The notes: generated from the letters alone by a model not told the origin. A DNA stretch of 64,000 nt from Rubrivivax sp. (GCA_019635315.1 JAHBZT010000002.1:62001-126000); one strand, 5' to 3'. Counted from the stretch's first letter, positions 11,039 to 21,066 are shown. Program-made: numbers and translations.

Positions 11039-12940
11039 TCAGCCGCCGCCGGCCGGCGGCGGACGGAAGCGGTCGACGATCGCGGCCAGCGCCTCGAACC
11101 TGAACGGCTTGGTCAGGTAGTCGCTGAAGCCGGCCTGCCGGGCCTGCTGCACGTCGTGCGGCATCGCATTCGCGGACACGGCGACACAGGGGATGCCGGC
11201 GGTGGCCGGATCGTCGCGAAGTCGCTGCAGCAGCTGCAGCCCGCCGAAGCCCGGCAGCGCCATGTCCAGCAGGACGAGGTCCGGCATCAGCGAGCGCGCA
11301 GCCGCCAGCCCCGTGGGGCCGTCGGACGCGGTGTGCAGCAGCACGCCGGTGCACTCGGGGCGCGACATCATCGCTTCCATCAGCAGCACGTTGACCGGGT
11401 TGTCCTCGACGTAGAGCACCCGCACGGGCGGTCGCGGCGGTGCCGGGGCAGGCGCCCGGGCAGGGTTCCGGGCGGGCATCCGGGCAGGTCCCTCGGCGGG
11501 CTCGCGCGGCGGCGACCGGTCCGGCGCCGGCCCGGCGCCGGAGGCGACGCCGCCTGGCGCATCCGGCGCCCAGGGCCTCGTCGACGCGGCCAGCGTCAGC
11601 ACGAAGCGGCTGCCCCGGCCGGGTTCGCTGCTCGCCGCGAGCGCGCCCCCCATCGCCAGCGCCAGCTGCCGGGCAATGGTCAGGCCCAGCCCGGTGCCCT
11701 GTACCGTACCCTGCTCGGCGCCGGCGCGTTCGAAGGGATCGAAGATCGACTGCAGCTGCTGTGGCGTCAGGCCCGGGCCGCTGTCCTGCACGGCGACCTG
11801 CACCTGGTCGCCGTCGCCGCCGAGCTGCACCTCGACGCGGCCGCTGTCGCGGTTGTATTTGACGGCGTTGGACAGCAGGTTGACGAGGATCTGCCGCAGC
11901 CGCGTGCGGTCGGCCCAGGCCGCGGGCAGGGCAGGGTCGGCGGCCGGGCCGTGCAGCGCGATCGCGCGCCGCCGCGCCAGCGGCTCGACGAGCGCCAGCG
12001 CCTCGGCCACCAGCGGTCCGATCTCGACGGCTTCGCGGCGCAGGTGCAGCCGGCCGGTCTCGGCGCTGGCGATGTCCAGCATCTCGTCGACCATCTGCAG
12101 CAGGTGCTCGCCCGCGGCGTGCACCTGCTCGAGCTGCCGCCGCGCGCTCGCCGAGGCCCGCACCGCGTCGTCCATCGCCAGCAGCTGCGAGAAGCCGAGC
12201 ACGGCGTTCAGCGGCGTGCGCAGTTCGTGGCTGACGCGCGCCATCAGCGCGGACTTCGCGCGGTTGGCCGTCTCGGCACGCTCCGTCGCAGCGGCCAGTT
12301 CCCGCGTGCGTTCGGCGACGCGGGCCTCCAGCGACGCATTCAGCGCGTGCAGCACCGCTTCGGCGCGGCCGCGTGCATTCACGTTGACCAGCATCTGCGC
12401 GAACAGCTGCAGCAGGCCCATCTCCTGGGTGCCGATGGCCCGCAGCTCGCGCACGAAGTCGAAGCCGACGAAGCCCGTGCAGCCCTGCTCGTCGAGCAGC
12501 GGCAGGGCGACCGTCGTGCGTATGCCCTGCGGCTCGAGCACCTGGCGCATCGGGTCGCCGGCGTCGAGGGCGGCCACGTCGGGCACGAACAGCGGGTCGC
12601 CGCGCTGGTGGGCGGCGAGCCAGTCTGGGAACAGGTCCACCGGCAGGTCCTGCAGCGCCTCGCGCTGCGGCGTGATGCCGGGGGCGCACCACTCGTGGGT
12701 ATTCGACGTCGTGCCGGCGGCGAGGTCGTAGGCGAAGAGGTAGCCGCGGTCGGCCTCGACGAAGGCGGCCGTGTCGGCCAGCGCACGCTCGACCTCGGCC
12801 TCGGTGCGCGCCGGCGGCAGGTTGATGAAGCGGCCGGCAAGGCGCAGCAGCAGCGCGACGAAGGCGTGCAGCCGCTGCGTCTCGGACGGCGCCGGCGAGG
12901 CCGCTGGCGCCGGAGGGTTCGGTGGGCTCGGTGGGCTCAC
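11039..12940 (-). CDS. Hybrid histidine kinase (GAF, HisKA, HATPase, receiver)
   Basis: The 633-residue cytoplasmic protein starts with a Pro/Ala-rich tail followed by a GAF-like sensor domain at about residues 25-190. A HisKA helix has phospho-acceptor His near residue 238 (RVSHELRTP). An ATPase domain follows with the N box (NLLSNAVKYN) and G boxes (DSGPGL, GTGLGLTIA). After a Pro/Ala linker, a receiver domain (VLYVEDNPVN) has phospho-acceptor Asp near residue 559 in LLDMALPG. There are no membrane helices, so it probably senses an intracellular ligand. No partner response regulator is adjacent. The start is GTG without a clear ribosome site. Confidence 0.92.
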   Translation of the reverse strand: MSPPSPPNPPAPAASPAPSETQRLHAFVALLLRLAGRFINLPPARTEAEVERALADTAAFVEADRGYLFAYDLAAGTTSNTHEWCAPGITPQREALQDLPVDLFPDWLAAHQRGDPLFVPDVAALDAGDPMRQVLEPQGIRTTVALPLLDEQGCTGFVGFDFVRELRAIGTQEMGLLQLFAQMLVNVNARGRAEAVLHALNASLEARVAERTRELAAATERAETANRAKSALMARVSHELRTPLNAVLGFSQLLAMDDAVRASASARRQLEQVHAAGEHLLQMVDEMLDIASAETGRLHLRREAVEIGPLVAEALALVEPLARRRAIALHGPAADPALPAAWADRTRLRQILVNLLSNAVKYNRDSGRVEVQLGGDGDQVQVAVQDSGPGLTPQQLQSIFDPFERAGAEQGTVQGTGLGLTIARQLALAMGGALAASSEPGRGSRFVLTLAASTRPWAPDAPGGVASGAGPAPDRSPPREPAEGPARMPARNPARAPAPAPPRPPVRVLYVEDNPVNVLLMEAMMSRPECTGVLLHTASDGPTGLAAARSLMPDLVLLDMALPGFGGLQLLQRLRDDPATAGIPCVAVSANAMPHDVQQARQAGFSDYLTKPFRFEALAAIVDRFRPPPAGGG

Positions 12941-13049
12941 GATGGCGCGAGCATAAGCGGCGCACGCCGTGCGAACCCGCGCGCCGGCGGGTGCGCAGGG
13001 GCGCCCGTCGCGCGCGACGGCGACCGGGCCGCGCCGCCTACTGCGGTGC

Positions 13050-14411
13050 CTACTGCGGCGCCTCGATGCGCTCGAGCTGCAGCTTGGCCAGCGTCAGGTT
13101 GCCGGTGGCGGCCTGCAGCACCAGGTGCACCGCCACCCCGGGGTGGCCGGGCACGGGGCGCAGGATCAGGTGGTGGCTGGGCGTGCTGATGGCGGCCTCG
13201 GTGCGCACCGGTCCCATGCCCAGGCCGCGTGCGGCCTCGCCGGTGGCGGCCAGCAGCGCGGCCCCCTGCTTGGCCAGCCGTTCGGGCGCCGGCGAACTGC
13301 CGGCCGAGGCCATGACCTGCAGCGAGTGGGTGTCGAAGACGCAGCAGGCGACCACGCCCTTGATCGCGGCGCAGCGCTCGATGTAGCCGGCCCAGTGGGT
13401 GCCGCCGGGCACCGGCATCGGCATCGTCATCGGCCGCGTCTCGGCGGGCGCGGACCGCGGCGCCTGCGGCGCGGCCGCGGCGGGCGCGGCCGGCGCGGGC
13501 GAGGCCGCGGCGGGCTCCAGCGGCATCGGCTCGGTCGGCGCCTGGGACGGCGGCACCGCGGGCCGCGGCAGGGCATCGTTGAGCTCGGTCGACAGCGCAC
13601 GCTCGCCGCCGGGGCGGCCGTGCAGGCGGTTCCAGGCGCCGCCGATGAAGTTCCAGGCGTACTTGGGCTTGGACGCGTGCGGCGTCACGTGCACGGCCAC
13701 CGGCGTGTCGGCGCCCAGCTGCGCGGCCGGCGCGGCCAGCGCGATGCTGCTGCCCAGCGGCAGCAGCAGCAGGTCGCGGTTGGGCCAGGGCCCGCGCCGC
13801 AGCGACTCGTGCAGCGGCGCCAGCTGGCCGGCCAGCGCGTTGGGCGGCAGGTCGCCGACCAGCAGCACGCCGAGCTTGCTGTGCGCCAGCAGCACGCGCG
13901 CGATCTGCGCGCGCTGCGCGGCGTCCACCGAGACGTCGGTGGAATAGACGCGCACCGCGCTGCCGTCCTTCAGCGCCACCTCGACGAACTGCAGCACCGC
14001 CAGTGCCACGCCATGGCCCTGGCGGCGGATCGACAGCCGCTGCACGCGCGCGCCGGCCGCCGCGGCCAGGCTGGACAGCAGGCGCAGCGACGCACTGGTG
14101 CCGACGTCGTGCAGCGCGATGAATTCCGGCTGGTGCAGCGAGAACTCCTGCTGCAGCGAGTGCGCCACGTCGCCGGTGACGAACAGCTCGACCTGGTCCT
14201 CGCCGATGCGGCGGCCGACGTCGTTGCGGCCCTGGCCCAGGTAGTCGTCGCGGTCGGCGACGATCTGCGTCTTCGGGGACAGCAGGTCGTCGCGCCCGCG
14301 CACCATGCGCTGGGTGTCGGGCCATGCCGGGTCGTCGCGGCCTCGGGGCATCGGTTGCGCGTGCGGGGATCGCACGGGGGACTGCGGGCTGCGGTTCATC
14401 ATAAGGCGCAT
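13050..14411 (-). CDS. Unknown protein with possible roadblock/LC7-like C-terminal domain
   Basis: I do not recognise this 453-residue protein as a whole. Residues 75-245 look like an alpha/beta domain (ELFVTGDVAHSLQQEF, FIALHDVG, AALAVLQFVEV, GVLLVGDLPP) that may bind a ligand or partner. A Pro/Ala-rich linker follows. The last 115 residues (YIERCAAIKGVVACCVFDT, ALLAATGEAARGLGMG, LVLQAATGNLTLAKLQL) resemble roadblock/LC7 modules, which assemble with small GTPases or form dimers. There is no signal peptide or membrane segment. It is divergent from nadB (91-bp gap) and lies upstream of the histidine kinase on the same strand. The start has alternatives at three clustered ATGs. Confidence 0.6.
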   Translation of the reverse strand: MRLMMNRSPQSPVRSPHAQPMPRGRDDPAWPDTQRMVRGRDDLLSPKTQIVADRDDYLGQGRNDVGRRIGEDQVELFVTGDVAHSLQQEFSLHQPEFIALHDVGTSASLRLLSSLAAAAGARVQRLSIRRQGHGVALAVLQFVEVALKDGSAVRVYSTDVSVDAAQRAQIARVLLAHSKLGVLLVGDLPPNALAGQLAPLHESLRRGPWPNRDLLLLPLGSSIALAAPAAQLGADTPVAVHVTPHASKPKYAWNFIGGAWNRLHGRPGGERALSTELNDALPRPAVPPSQAPTEPMPLEPAAASPAPAAPAAAAPQAPRSAPAETRPMTMPMPVPGGTHWAGYIERCAAIKGVVACCVFDTHSLQVMASAGSSPAPERLAKQGAALLAATGEAARGLGMGPVRTEAAISTPSHHLILRPVPGHPGVAVHLVLQAATGNLTLAKLQLERIEAPQ

Positions 14412-14502
14412 GTCGGCGCCGCCGCATCCTCCTTGAGGCGCATGGCGCGCGCGGCGCTCCCTAGAATCACAGGCTCTGCAAGCAGCGGTGAGAAGTCACG
14501 AC

Positions 14503-16152
14503 ATGAATGCCGAAACCAGCGCGCCGCCCCCGGTGGTCGTGATCGGCGCCGGGCTCGGCGGGCTCGCGGTGGCGCTGCAGCTGGCCGACCGGCGCCCCGT
14601 CGTGGTGCTCGCCAAGCGCAGCCTGTCGGAGAGCGCCACCTCGTGGGCGCAGGGCGGCATCGTCGGCGTGCTCGGCGACGACGACAGCATCGCCAGCCAC
14701 GTGCACGACACGCAGGAGGCCGGCGCCGGCCTGGTCGACGAGCACACCGCGCGCTACATCGCCAAGCACAGTGCCGACGCTGTGCGCTGGCTGGTCGACA
14801 TGGGCGTGCCCTTCTCGCCCGACCCGGCCGGCCCCCTGGGCCTGCACCTCACGCGCGAGGGCGGCCACGCGGTGCGCCGCATCGCGCATGCCGCCGACGC
14901 CACCGGGCGCGCGATCCACGAGGCGCTGCTGGCGCGCGCGCTGGCGCACCCGCAGATCACGCTGCGCGAGCGCTGGATGGCGGTGGACCTGGTGACCACG
15001 CGCCACCTGAAGGACCGCCGCGGCGAGCGCCCGCGTTGCTACGGCGTCTACGTGCTGGACATGGACCATGGCCGCGTGGAGACGCTGCCGGCCGCGGCCG
15101 TGGTGCTGGCCACCGGCGGCGTCGGCAAGGTCTACCGCTACACCAGCAACCCGGACACCGCCACCGGCGACGGCATCGCGATGGCCTGGCGCGCCGGCTG
15201 CCGGGTCGGCAACATGGAGTTCATCCAGTTCCACCCGACCTGCCTGTATCACCCGGCCGAACGCAGCTTCCTGATCACCGAGGCGCTGCGCGGCGAGGGT
15301 GCGGTGCTGACGCTGCCCAGCGTGGGGCCGGGCGACCCGGGGGGCAGCCGCTTCATGCCGGCGCACGACGCGCGCGCCGAGCTGGCGCCGCGCGACATCG
15401 TCGCGCGCGCGATCGACTTCGAGATGAAGAAGCACGGCCTGGACCATGTCTGGCTGGACGCGCGGCCCATCGTGAAGGACAAGGGCGAGGCCTTCCTGAA
15501 GGAGCATTTCCCGACCATCCACGCGCGCTGCCTGGCGCTGGGCATCGACATCGCGCGCCAGCCGATCCCGGTGGTGCCGGCGGCGCACTACACCTGCGGC
15601 GGCGTCGTCACCGACCTCGAGGGGCGCACCGACCTGCCGGGGCTGTATGCGGTCGGCGAGGCCACCTACACCGGGCTGCACGGCGCCAACCGGCTGGCCA
15701 GCAACTCGCTGCTGGAATGCGTGGTGCTGGGCCGCAGCTGCGCCGGCAGCATCGAGCACCAGGCCGACGCGGCGCTGCCGGTGCTGCCGCCCTGGGACGA
15801 GAGCCAGGTCGAGGATGCCGACGAGCAGGTCGTGATCAGCCACAACTGGGACGAGCTGCGGCTGATGATGTGGAACTACGTCGGCATCGTGCGCACGACC
15901 AAGCGGCTGGAACGCGCGCTGCACCGCATCAAGCTGCTGCGCGGCGAGATCGACGAGTACTACGCCAACTTCCGCGTCAACCGAGACCTGCTGGAACTGC
16001 GCAACCTGGTCACCTGCGCCGAGCTGATCGTGCGCAGCGCGCTGCGCCGCCACGAGAGCCGCGGCCTGCACTTCAGCCGCGACTTCCCGTTCACGCTGCC
16101 GACCAGCTTCCCGACGGTGCTGACCCGTCCTGCCCGCAGCAATGGGGGCTAG
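14503..16152 (+). CDS. nadB: L-aspartate oxidase
   Basis: NadB oxidises L-aspartate to iminoaspartate, the first step of NAD synthesis. The FAD-binding motif VVIGAGLGGLAVALQLA is at the N-terminus. The flavoprotein signatures SATSWAQGGI, GGVGKVYRYTSNP, FIQFHPTCLYHP, ITEALRGEGA and LYAVGEATYTGLHGANRLASN are all present, followed by the helical C-terminal domain. I chose the ATG at 14503, giving 549 residues of usual length; a GTG at 14488 is an alternative. A near-consensus -10 (TAGAAT, 14462-14467) lies upstream without a good -35. It is transcribed alone, since no gene follows for almost 900 bp. Confidence 0.95.
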   Translation: MNAETSAPPPVVVIGAGLGGLAVALQLADRRPVVVLAKRSLSESATSWAQGGIVGVLGDDDSIASHVHDTQEAGAGLVDEHTARYIAKHSADAVRWLVDMGVPFSPDPAGPLGLHLTREGGHAVRRIAHAADATGRAIHEALLARALAHPQITLRERWMAVDLVTTRHLKDRRGERPRCYGVYVLDMDHGRVETLPAAAVVLATGGVGKVYRYTSNPDTATGDGIAMAWRAGCRVGNMEFIQFHPTCLYHPAERSFLITEALRGEGAVLTLPSVGPGDPGGSRFMPAHDARAELAPRDIVARAIDFEMKKHGLDHVWLDARPIVKDKGEAFLKEHFPTIHARCLALGIDIARQPIPVVPAAHYTCGGVVTDLEGRTDLPGLYAVGEATYTGLHGANRLASNSLLECVVLGRSCAGSIEHQADAALPVLPPWDESQVEDADEQVVISHNWDELRLMMWNYVGIVRTTKRLERALHRIKLLRGEIDEYYANFRVNRDLLELRNLVTCAELIVRSALRRHESRGLHFSRDFPFTLPTSFPTVLTRPARSNGG

Positions 16153-17029
16153 ACGGCTTCATCCTCTCGAGGGTTGGAGCCTCCTCGATACCCCGGGGCG
16201 GTTCACCCAGCCGGTCATGCTTGAGCGGCCGCTGACGGAGGCGCAGCGGTCATCCGCCTGGCGGATGCCTGGACGGCGGGCTCCACCCACGGCTGCCGCG
16301 CGGCCGTCGACCCTGACGAACGGGACTCGGTCTTGAGGCGTCGCTCAGCGTGTCGAAGGATTGCCACTCCGACCGCACGGCGGCCAGAGCCGCTGCCGCA
16401 CGGTCCGCCCGCGTGCCCGTGGTGTGGCTCGCTCCTCGCTGCGCCAGCTCCCGAGAGTCGCGCAACGGGCAGCCGGTCCACCCGTCCGTGACCAGGTCCG
16501 CGATGACGCTGGGCGTACCGCATGGGTCGCCGTGGCCGGCGCGAGCTCTGCACCGGCCGCTTCGTCCTGGATCGGTCCTTTCCAGTGGTCCTGGTTCCTG
16601 GCCTTGCCAGTGGCCCGCGCGAGTCACGATTCACGCTTGACGCCGCGCGAGGACGGGCGATCGGCTCCATGCGCTTGTCGGGGACGACGACGACAGGCGT
16701 GCTCACCAGTGCTTGGCGTCAGGCTTCGACCGTCGTCTTCGCGAGCTTGCCCAGGTCGACGCGGGCAAGGGGGCCGCGTGGACCCAGCGCCTGAACCGCA
16801 TGACGAGGTCGTCGGCCCATGCCGGGCCGGCCCGCGCCGCCAGGCGCAAGACCGGTGCGATGACGCAGGTCAAGGACCGGTACGGGGCGGCAGGCCGGCT
16901 TGCGTCCCGCGGCGGTATCGTCGGACGCCGGGATCGGCTCCCTTTCTTGGCCGGTGCATGCGGCGCCGGCTGGGGCAGGCGCGAGCCGATCGACGGCCAT
17001 GCCCCGAACTCGACTGGAGGTCTCTGTCC
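16153..17029. other. 877-bp stretch without a recognisable gene
   Basis: No open frame here shows a start with a ribosome site, a recognisable domain, or the strong third-position GC bias seen in neighbouring genes. Several short frames overlap on both strands, as expected by chance in GC-rich DNA. I see no tRNA, no clear insertion-sequence ends and no terminator with a T-run. A decayed gene is possible but not demonstrated. Confidence 0.5.
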
Positions 17030-18415
17030 ATGCCGCCAACCGTTGCCCGCCTGGCCGCGATCGGCGCCGGCGTCGCCCTCGCCCTGGGGCTGGCCATGCC
17101 GGCCTCGGCCCAGCCGGCGCCCTTGTCCGCGCGCGAGTCCGATCCGCGCGCGATGGGCTGGATGCAGGGCTTTCCGCCGCCGCCCGGCCGGATGATCAGG
17201 CAGCCGGACTCGGACTACTTCAGCTTCCCCAAGCTTCGCTGGTCGGTCTGCCACCTTCGCGAATTCCTGCCGACCGAGACGATCAGCCGCGGCATCGGCG
17301 CGCCCGTTCCGCTGGAGTACCTGCCGCACGCCGAATTCGCGGACAGGGCACGCGAGATCGATGCGCTGACGTTCCGGCCGATGAACGGCGGCAACGCGAT
17401 GACGTGGGAGGAGTCGCTGTTCGCCAATTACACCGACGGCATCCTGATCATCCACCGGGGGCGGGTTGTCTACGAGCGCTACTTCGGATGCCTGCGCGAG
17501 GACGGCAAGCACGCCATCATGTCGATGACCAAGTCGATCACGGGCCTGCTGGCACAGATCCTGGTGGCCGAGGGTGTGCTGGACGACCGCCTGCGGGTCC
17601 GCGACCTGATCCCCGAGATCGGCGACAGCGCCTTCGCCAGCGCCACGGTGCGGCAGGTCATGGACATGACCACGGGCGTGCGCTATTCGGAGGACTATGC
17701 CGATCCGGACGCGGACATCTGGGCCTACTCGCGTGCCGCGAGCCCGTTGCCCAAGCCCGCAGGCTACCGGGGCCCCGACGGCTACTGGGCATACCTGCAG
17801 CAGGTCCGGCCCGAAGGCCGGCATGGCGACGCCTTCCACTACAAGACGATCAACTCCGACATGCTGGGCTGGATCGTCAGCCGCGTGACGGGCAAGGCCG
17901 TCACCGAACTGGCGTCCGAAAGGCTGTGGCGGCCGATGGGTGCCGAGCAGGACGCCTACCAGACCGTGGACGGCCAGGGCGTGCCGTTCGCCGGCGGCGG
18001 CATCACCGCCGGCCTGCGCGATCTCGGCCGGCTGGGCCTGCTGATGCTGCGCGGCGGCGAGATCGACGGCCGGCGGCTGTTCCCGGCCGCGGTCGTCGAG
18101 CAGATCCGGGCCGGAGGCGACCGGACCCGGTTCGGCGGCTTCCCGACGATCCCGAACGGCAGCTACACCAGCCAGTGGTGGGTCTTCCACAACGACCATG
18201 GCGCCTTCGCCGCGCGCGGTGTCCACGGCCAGACGATCTACGTCGATCCGACCGCGGAGATGGTGCTGGTCCGGCTGGCCTCGTTCCCGCGGGCCCAGAA
18301 CGGGCTCATCGATCCGACATCGCTGCCGGCCTACCAGGCGGTGGCGGAATACCTGATGGCCAGGGGCGGGGCGGTCGGCGGGCCTGGCAGCGGGAGCAAG
18401 GCGCCGCGTCGCTGA
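17030..18415 (+). CDS. Exported serine hydrolase (class C beta-lactamase/NylB-like fold)
   Basis: The 461-residue product has a signal peptide (LAAIGAGVALALGLAMPASA, cleavage after AQP likely). It has the S-x-x-K catalytic motif of penicillin-recognising serine hydrolases as S165-MTK168 in MSMTKSITG, with a following Tyr-containing segment (GVRYSEDYADPD) resembling that of 6-aminohexanoate-dimer hydrolase relatives. The rest fits the esterase/beta-lactamase class C fold (AGGGITAGLRDLGRLGLLML, WWVFHN). It acts in the periplasm or outside the cell on an unknown ester or amide. The ATG has a GGAGG site (17016-17020). A longer open frame extends upstream to 16361 but lacks a supported start. Confidence 0.85.
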   Translation: MPPTVARLAAIGAGVALALGLAMPASAQPAPLSARESDPRAMGWMQGFPPPPGRMIRQPDSDYFSFPKLRWSVCHLREFLPTETISRGIGAPVPLEYLPHAEFADRAREIDALTFRPMNGGNAMTWEESLFANYTDGILIIHRGRVVYERYFGCLREDGKHAIMSMTKSITGLLAQILVAEGVLDDRLRVRDLIPEIGDSAFASATVRQVMDMTTGVRYSEDYADPDADIWAYSRAASPLPKPAGYRGPDGYWAYLQQVRPEGRHGDAFHYKTINSDMLGWIVSRVTGKAVTELASERLWRPMGAEQDAYQTVDGQGVPFAGGGITAGLRDLGRLGLLMLRGGEIDGRRLFPAAVVEQIRAGGDRTRFGGFPTIPNGSYTSQWWVFHNDHGAFAARGVHGQTIYVDPTAEMVLVRLASFPRAQNGLIDPTSLPAYQAVAEYLMARGGAVGGPGSGSKAPRR

Positions 18416-18507
18416 ACGCGCGGCGCCGCGGCATGGTGTCGCCGGGGTCCGCGGGGCCGGCGTCCGCGCACCCCACAATGCGCTCCCGCCCCGAGGAGAC
18501 CGCCCGC

Positions 18508-19500
18508 ATGCGCGCCGCCTGCTACGAACGTGTCGGCCCCGCCGACGAGGTCCTGCGCCTGGACGACCTGCCCACGCCGCAGCCGGCGCCCGGCGAGGTG
18601 CGCGTGCGCCTGCAGTGGTCGGGCGTCAACCCGTCGGACGTCAAGACCCGCGGCGGGCTGCGCAGCCCCACGCTGCCGTTCCCGCTGATCATTCCGCACA
18701 GCGACGGCATGGGTGTCGTCGACGCGCTGGGCGAGGGCGCCGATGCGGCGCTGCTCGGGCGCCGCGTCTGGACCTGGAATGCCGCCTGGGGCCGGCCGTT
18801 CGGCACCGCGGCGGAATATGTGTGCCTGCCACAGCGCCAGGTCATGCCGCTGCCCGACAACGTCGCCGGCGAGGCCGGCGCCTGCCTGGGCATCCCGGCG
18901 CTGACCGCCCTGCACGCGGTGCTGATGGACGGCGGCGTGGCCGGCCGCCGCGTGCTGGTGGCCGGCGGTGCCGGCGCGGTGGGCCACTATGCGGTGCAGT
19001 TCGCCAGCCGGCTCGGCGCGGCGCAGGTGCTGACGACGGTCAGCAGCGACGCCAAGGCGGCGCTCGCACGCGCGGCCGGCGCCGACGAGGTCATCGACTA
19101 CCGCCGCGAGCCGGTGGCCGAACGCGTGCGCGAGCTGACCGGCGGGCGCGGCGTCGACCGCGTCATCGAGCTCGACCTGGCCGTCAATGCCGCGCTGGAC
19201 CTGGAGGTGCTGCGCACCGGCGGCGAGTGCGTCGCCTACGGCAGCAGCCCGCAGCCGCTGAACCTGCCGTTCCCGGTGCTGCTGGCGAAGAACCTGCAGC
19301 TCAAGTTCTTCATCGTCTACCACCTCGACGACGCCGACCGCCAGCGTGCGCAGGCGACGCTGCAGCGCCTGCTCGCGCGCGGCGAAGTGATCCACAACGT
19401 GGCCGAGCGGCTGCCGCTGGCGCAAGTCGCCGAGGCGCACCGCATCGTCGAGCAGGGGCGGGCGATGGGCAACGTCGTGCTGCGCATCGACGAGGGCTGA
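18508..19500 (+). CDS. NADPH:quinone oxidoreductase family protein
   Basis: The 330-residue product belongs to the medium-chain dehydrogenase/reductase superfamily, quinone reductase branch. It has the N-terminal GroES-like fold (PGEVRVRLQWSGVNPSDVKT, PHSDGMGVVDALG) and the nucleotide-binding motif AGGAGAVGHYAVQFA, and it lacks the catalytic zinc ligands. Such enzymes reduce quinones or enals using NADPH in the cytoplasm. The ATG at 18508 is preceded by GAGGAGA (18493-18499); another ATG at 18478 is in frame. It follows the serine hydrolase gene by 92 bp, and no functional link is evident. Confidence 0.9.
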   Translation: MRAACYERVGPADEVLRLDDLPTPQPAPGEVRVRLQWSGVNPSDVKTRGGLRSPTLPFPLIIPHSDGMGVVDALGEGADAALLGRRVWTWNAAWGRPFGTAAEYVCLPQRQVMPLPDNVAGEAGACLGIPALTALHAVLMDGGVAGRRVLVAGGAGAVGHYAVQFASRLGAAQVLTTVSSDAKAALARAAGADEVIDYRREPVAERVRELTGGRGVDRVIELDLAVNAALDLEVLRTGGECVAYGSSPQPLNLPFPVLLAKNLQLKFFIVYHLDDADRQRAQATLQRLLARGEVIHNVAERLPLAQVAEAHRIVEQGRAMGNVVLRIDEG

Positions 19501-19719
19501 GAGGGTGGGAGGCCACCCCGCGCACCCGCGCAAGCCCCCGGCGCGGGCGCATGGCCTGGCCTCTCGCACGCCGAGCCGCGACGGCCGCCGGCCGGGCGGG
19601 CGCAGGCGCTGGCTATACTGACCCGCACCTGCCATGACGCTCGCCGCGATGCCCCTTCTGCCGTACCACGGGCGCTTGCCGATGTCGTGGCCGGGCCCGG
19701 CGCGTCCCGACCGGTGAGC

Positions 19720-21015
19720 ATGCTGCCGCCGGACCACCCCGAGCGCGCGGCGCTGGCCGCGGAAGTGCACGCGCGGCCGCCGGAGGCGCTGGACACGCCG
19801 TCGCGCGCCAGCTACGTGGCGGTGCTGGTCGGCGAGCCCGAACGCGGCGCCGAGCTCGTGCACCTCGGCACGCTGTGCCGCCACTTCGGCGTCGCGCCGC
19901 CGGCCGCGGGCGCCACGCATTTCCGCACCGCGCTGGGCGAGTCGCTGCGCCTGAAGTGGGAACGTCATGGCGAGTTCTCGGGCTACACGTTCTATCGCCG
20001 CGGGCTGAGCCCGCAGCCCTTCAGCGAGCCCCCGGTCGCGCTGCTGCCCGAAGGCTGGCTGGCCGCGCTGCCCGGGCGGACGATGGCCGCCGCGCATGCC
20101 AAGCTGGCGCCGGCCGGCAGCGCGCTGCCCGACGGCGCCGAGCTGGCGCGCCACTTCGGCGAGCACATCGTCGTCGGCGCCGAGATCGGCGACGGCGCCG
20201 GCCTCGCCTACACCGACTTCCGCATGCACGAGGACGGCTTCACGCGCTTCCTGGTGCTCAACCGCAGCTTCACGCCGCGCCAGGCCGGGCGCATGCTGCA
20301 GCGGCTGTTCGAGATCGAGGCCTACCGCATGGTGTCGCTGCTCGCGCTGCCGATCGCCCGCGCGCAGCTGCCGCGCATCGCGGCGATCGAGTCGGCGCTG
20401 GCGCAGCTCACGGCGACCATCGCGGGCGGCGCACGCGAGGCCGCCGACGACGAGGCGCTGCTGCACGAACTGACGCGGCTGGCCGCCGAGGTCGAGCAGG
20501 CGCTGTCGGCGAGCCAGTTCCGCTTCGGCGCCTGCCGCGCCTACGCCGAGCTCGTGACCACGCGCATCGCCGAGCTGCGCGAGCGCCGCCTGGCCGGGCT
20601 GCAGCCGGTGGACGAATTCATGGCGCGCCGCTTCAAGCCTGCGGTGGCCACGGTGCAGACGGCGGCGCAGCGTCTGCAGGTGCTGTCCGAGCGCGTCGCG
20701 CAGGCCAGCAACCTGCTGTCCACGCGCGTGGACATCGCGCGCGAGCGCCAGAACCAGGCGCTGCTCGCCTCGATGGACCGGCGCGCCAGGCTGCAGCTGC
20801 GGCTGCAGCAGACGGTGGAGGGCCTGTCCGTGGCGGCCATCGTCTACTACGTCGCCGGCCTCGTGGGTTACCTCGCGAAGGCGGCCCGGCAGGCCGGGCT
20901 GCCGCTGCAGCCGGACCTGGCGGTCGGCCTCGCGATCCCCGTCGTCGCGGTCGCCGCGCTGGCCGCGGTGCGCAAGGCGCGCCGCCACGCCAGCGAGGGC
21001 GATCGCCCGCACTGA
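19720..21015 (+). CDS. DUF3422 family membrane protein
   Basis: The N-terminal sequence (LPPDHPERAALAAEVHARPPE) matches the hallmark of the DUF3422 family, whose role is unknown. The body has a long helical region rich in Leu, Glu and Arg. The C-terminus has two membrane segments (LSVAAIVYYVAGLVGYLA and VGLAIPVVAVAALAAV), so it is probably an inner-membrane protein with a large cytosolic domain. The start is uncertain: GTG at 19687 and ATG at 19720 are both possible and neither has a strong ribosome site. It ends 51 bp before bchI on the same strand, and read-through into the photosynthesis cluster is possible. Confidence 0.85.
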   Translation: MLPPDHPERAALAAEVHARPPEALDTPSRASYVAVLVGEPERGAELVHLGTLCRHFGVAPPAAGATHFRTALGESLRLKWERHGEFSGYTFYRRGLSPQPFSEPPVALLPEGWLAALPGRTMAAAHAKLAPAGSALPDGAELARHFGEHIVVGAEIGDGAGLAYTDFRMHEDGFTRFLVLNRSFTPRQAGRMLQRLFEIEAYRMVSLLALPIARAQLPRIAAIESALAQLTATIAGGAREAADDEALLHELTRLAAEVEQALSASQFRFGACRAYAELVTTRIAELRERRLAGLQPVDEFMARRFKPAVATVQTAAQRLQVLSERVAQASNLLSTRVDIARERQNQALLASMDRRARLQLRLQQTVEGLSVAAIVYYVAGLVGYLAKAARQAGLPLQPDLAVGLAIPVVAVAALAAVRKARRHASEGDRPH

Positions 21016-21066
21016 ATGCCGCATGGGCAGCGCAGGCACCGCGCCGACGCAGGAGTCACCGCACCG

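Noticed and set aside
16361-17029. Upstream extension of the serine hydrolase frame
   Set aside because: The ATG at 17030 has GGAGG and a signal peptide directly follows it; the extension has no supported start and no recognisable domain.
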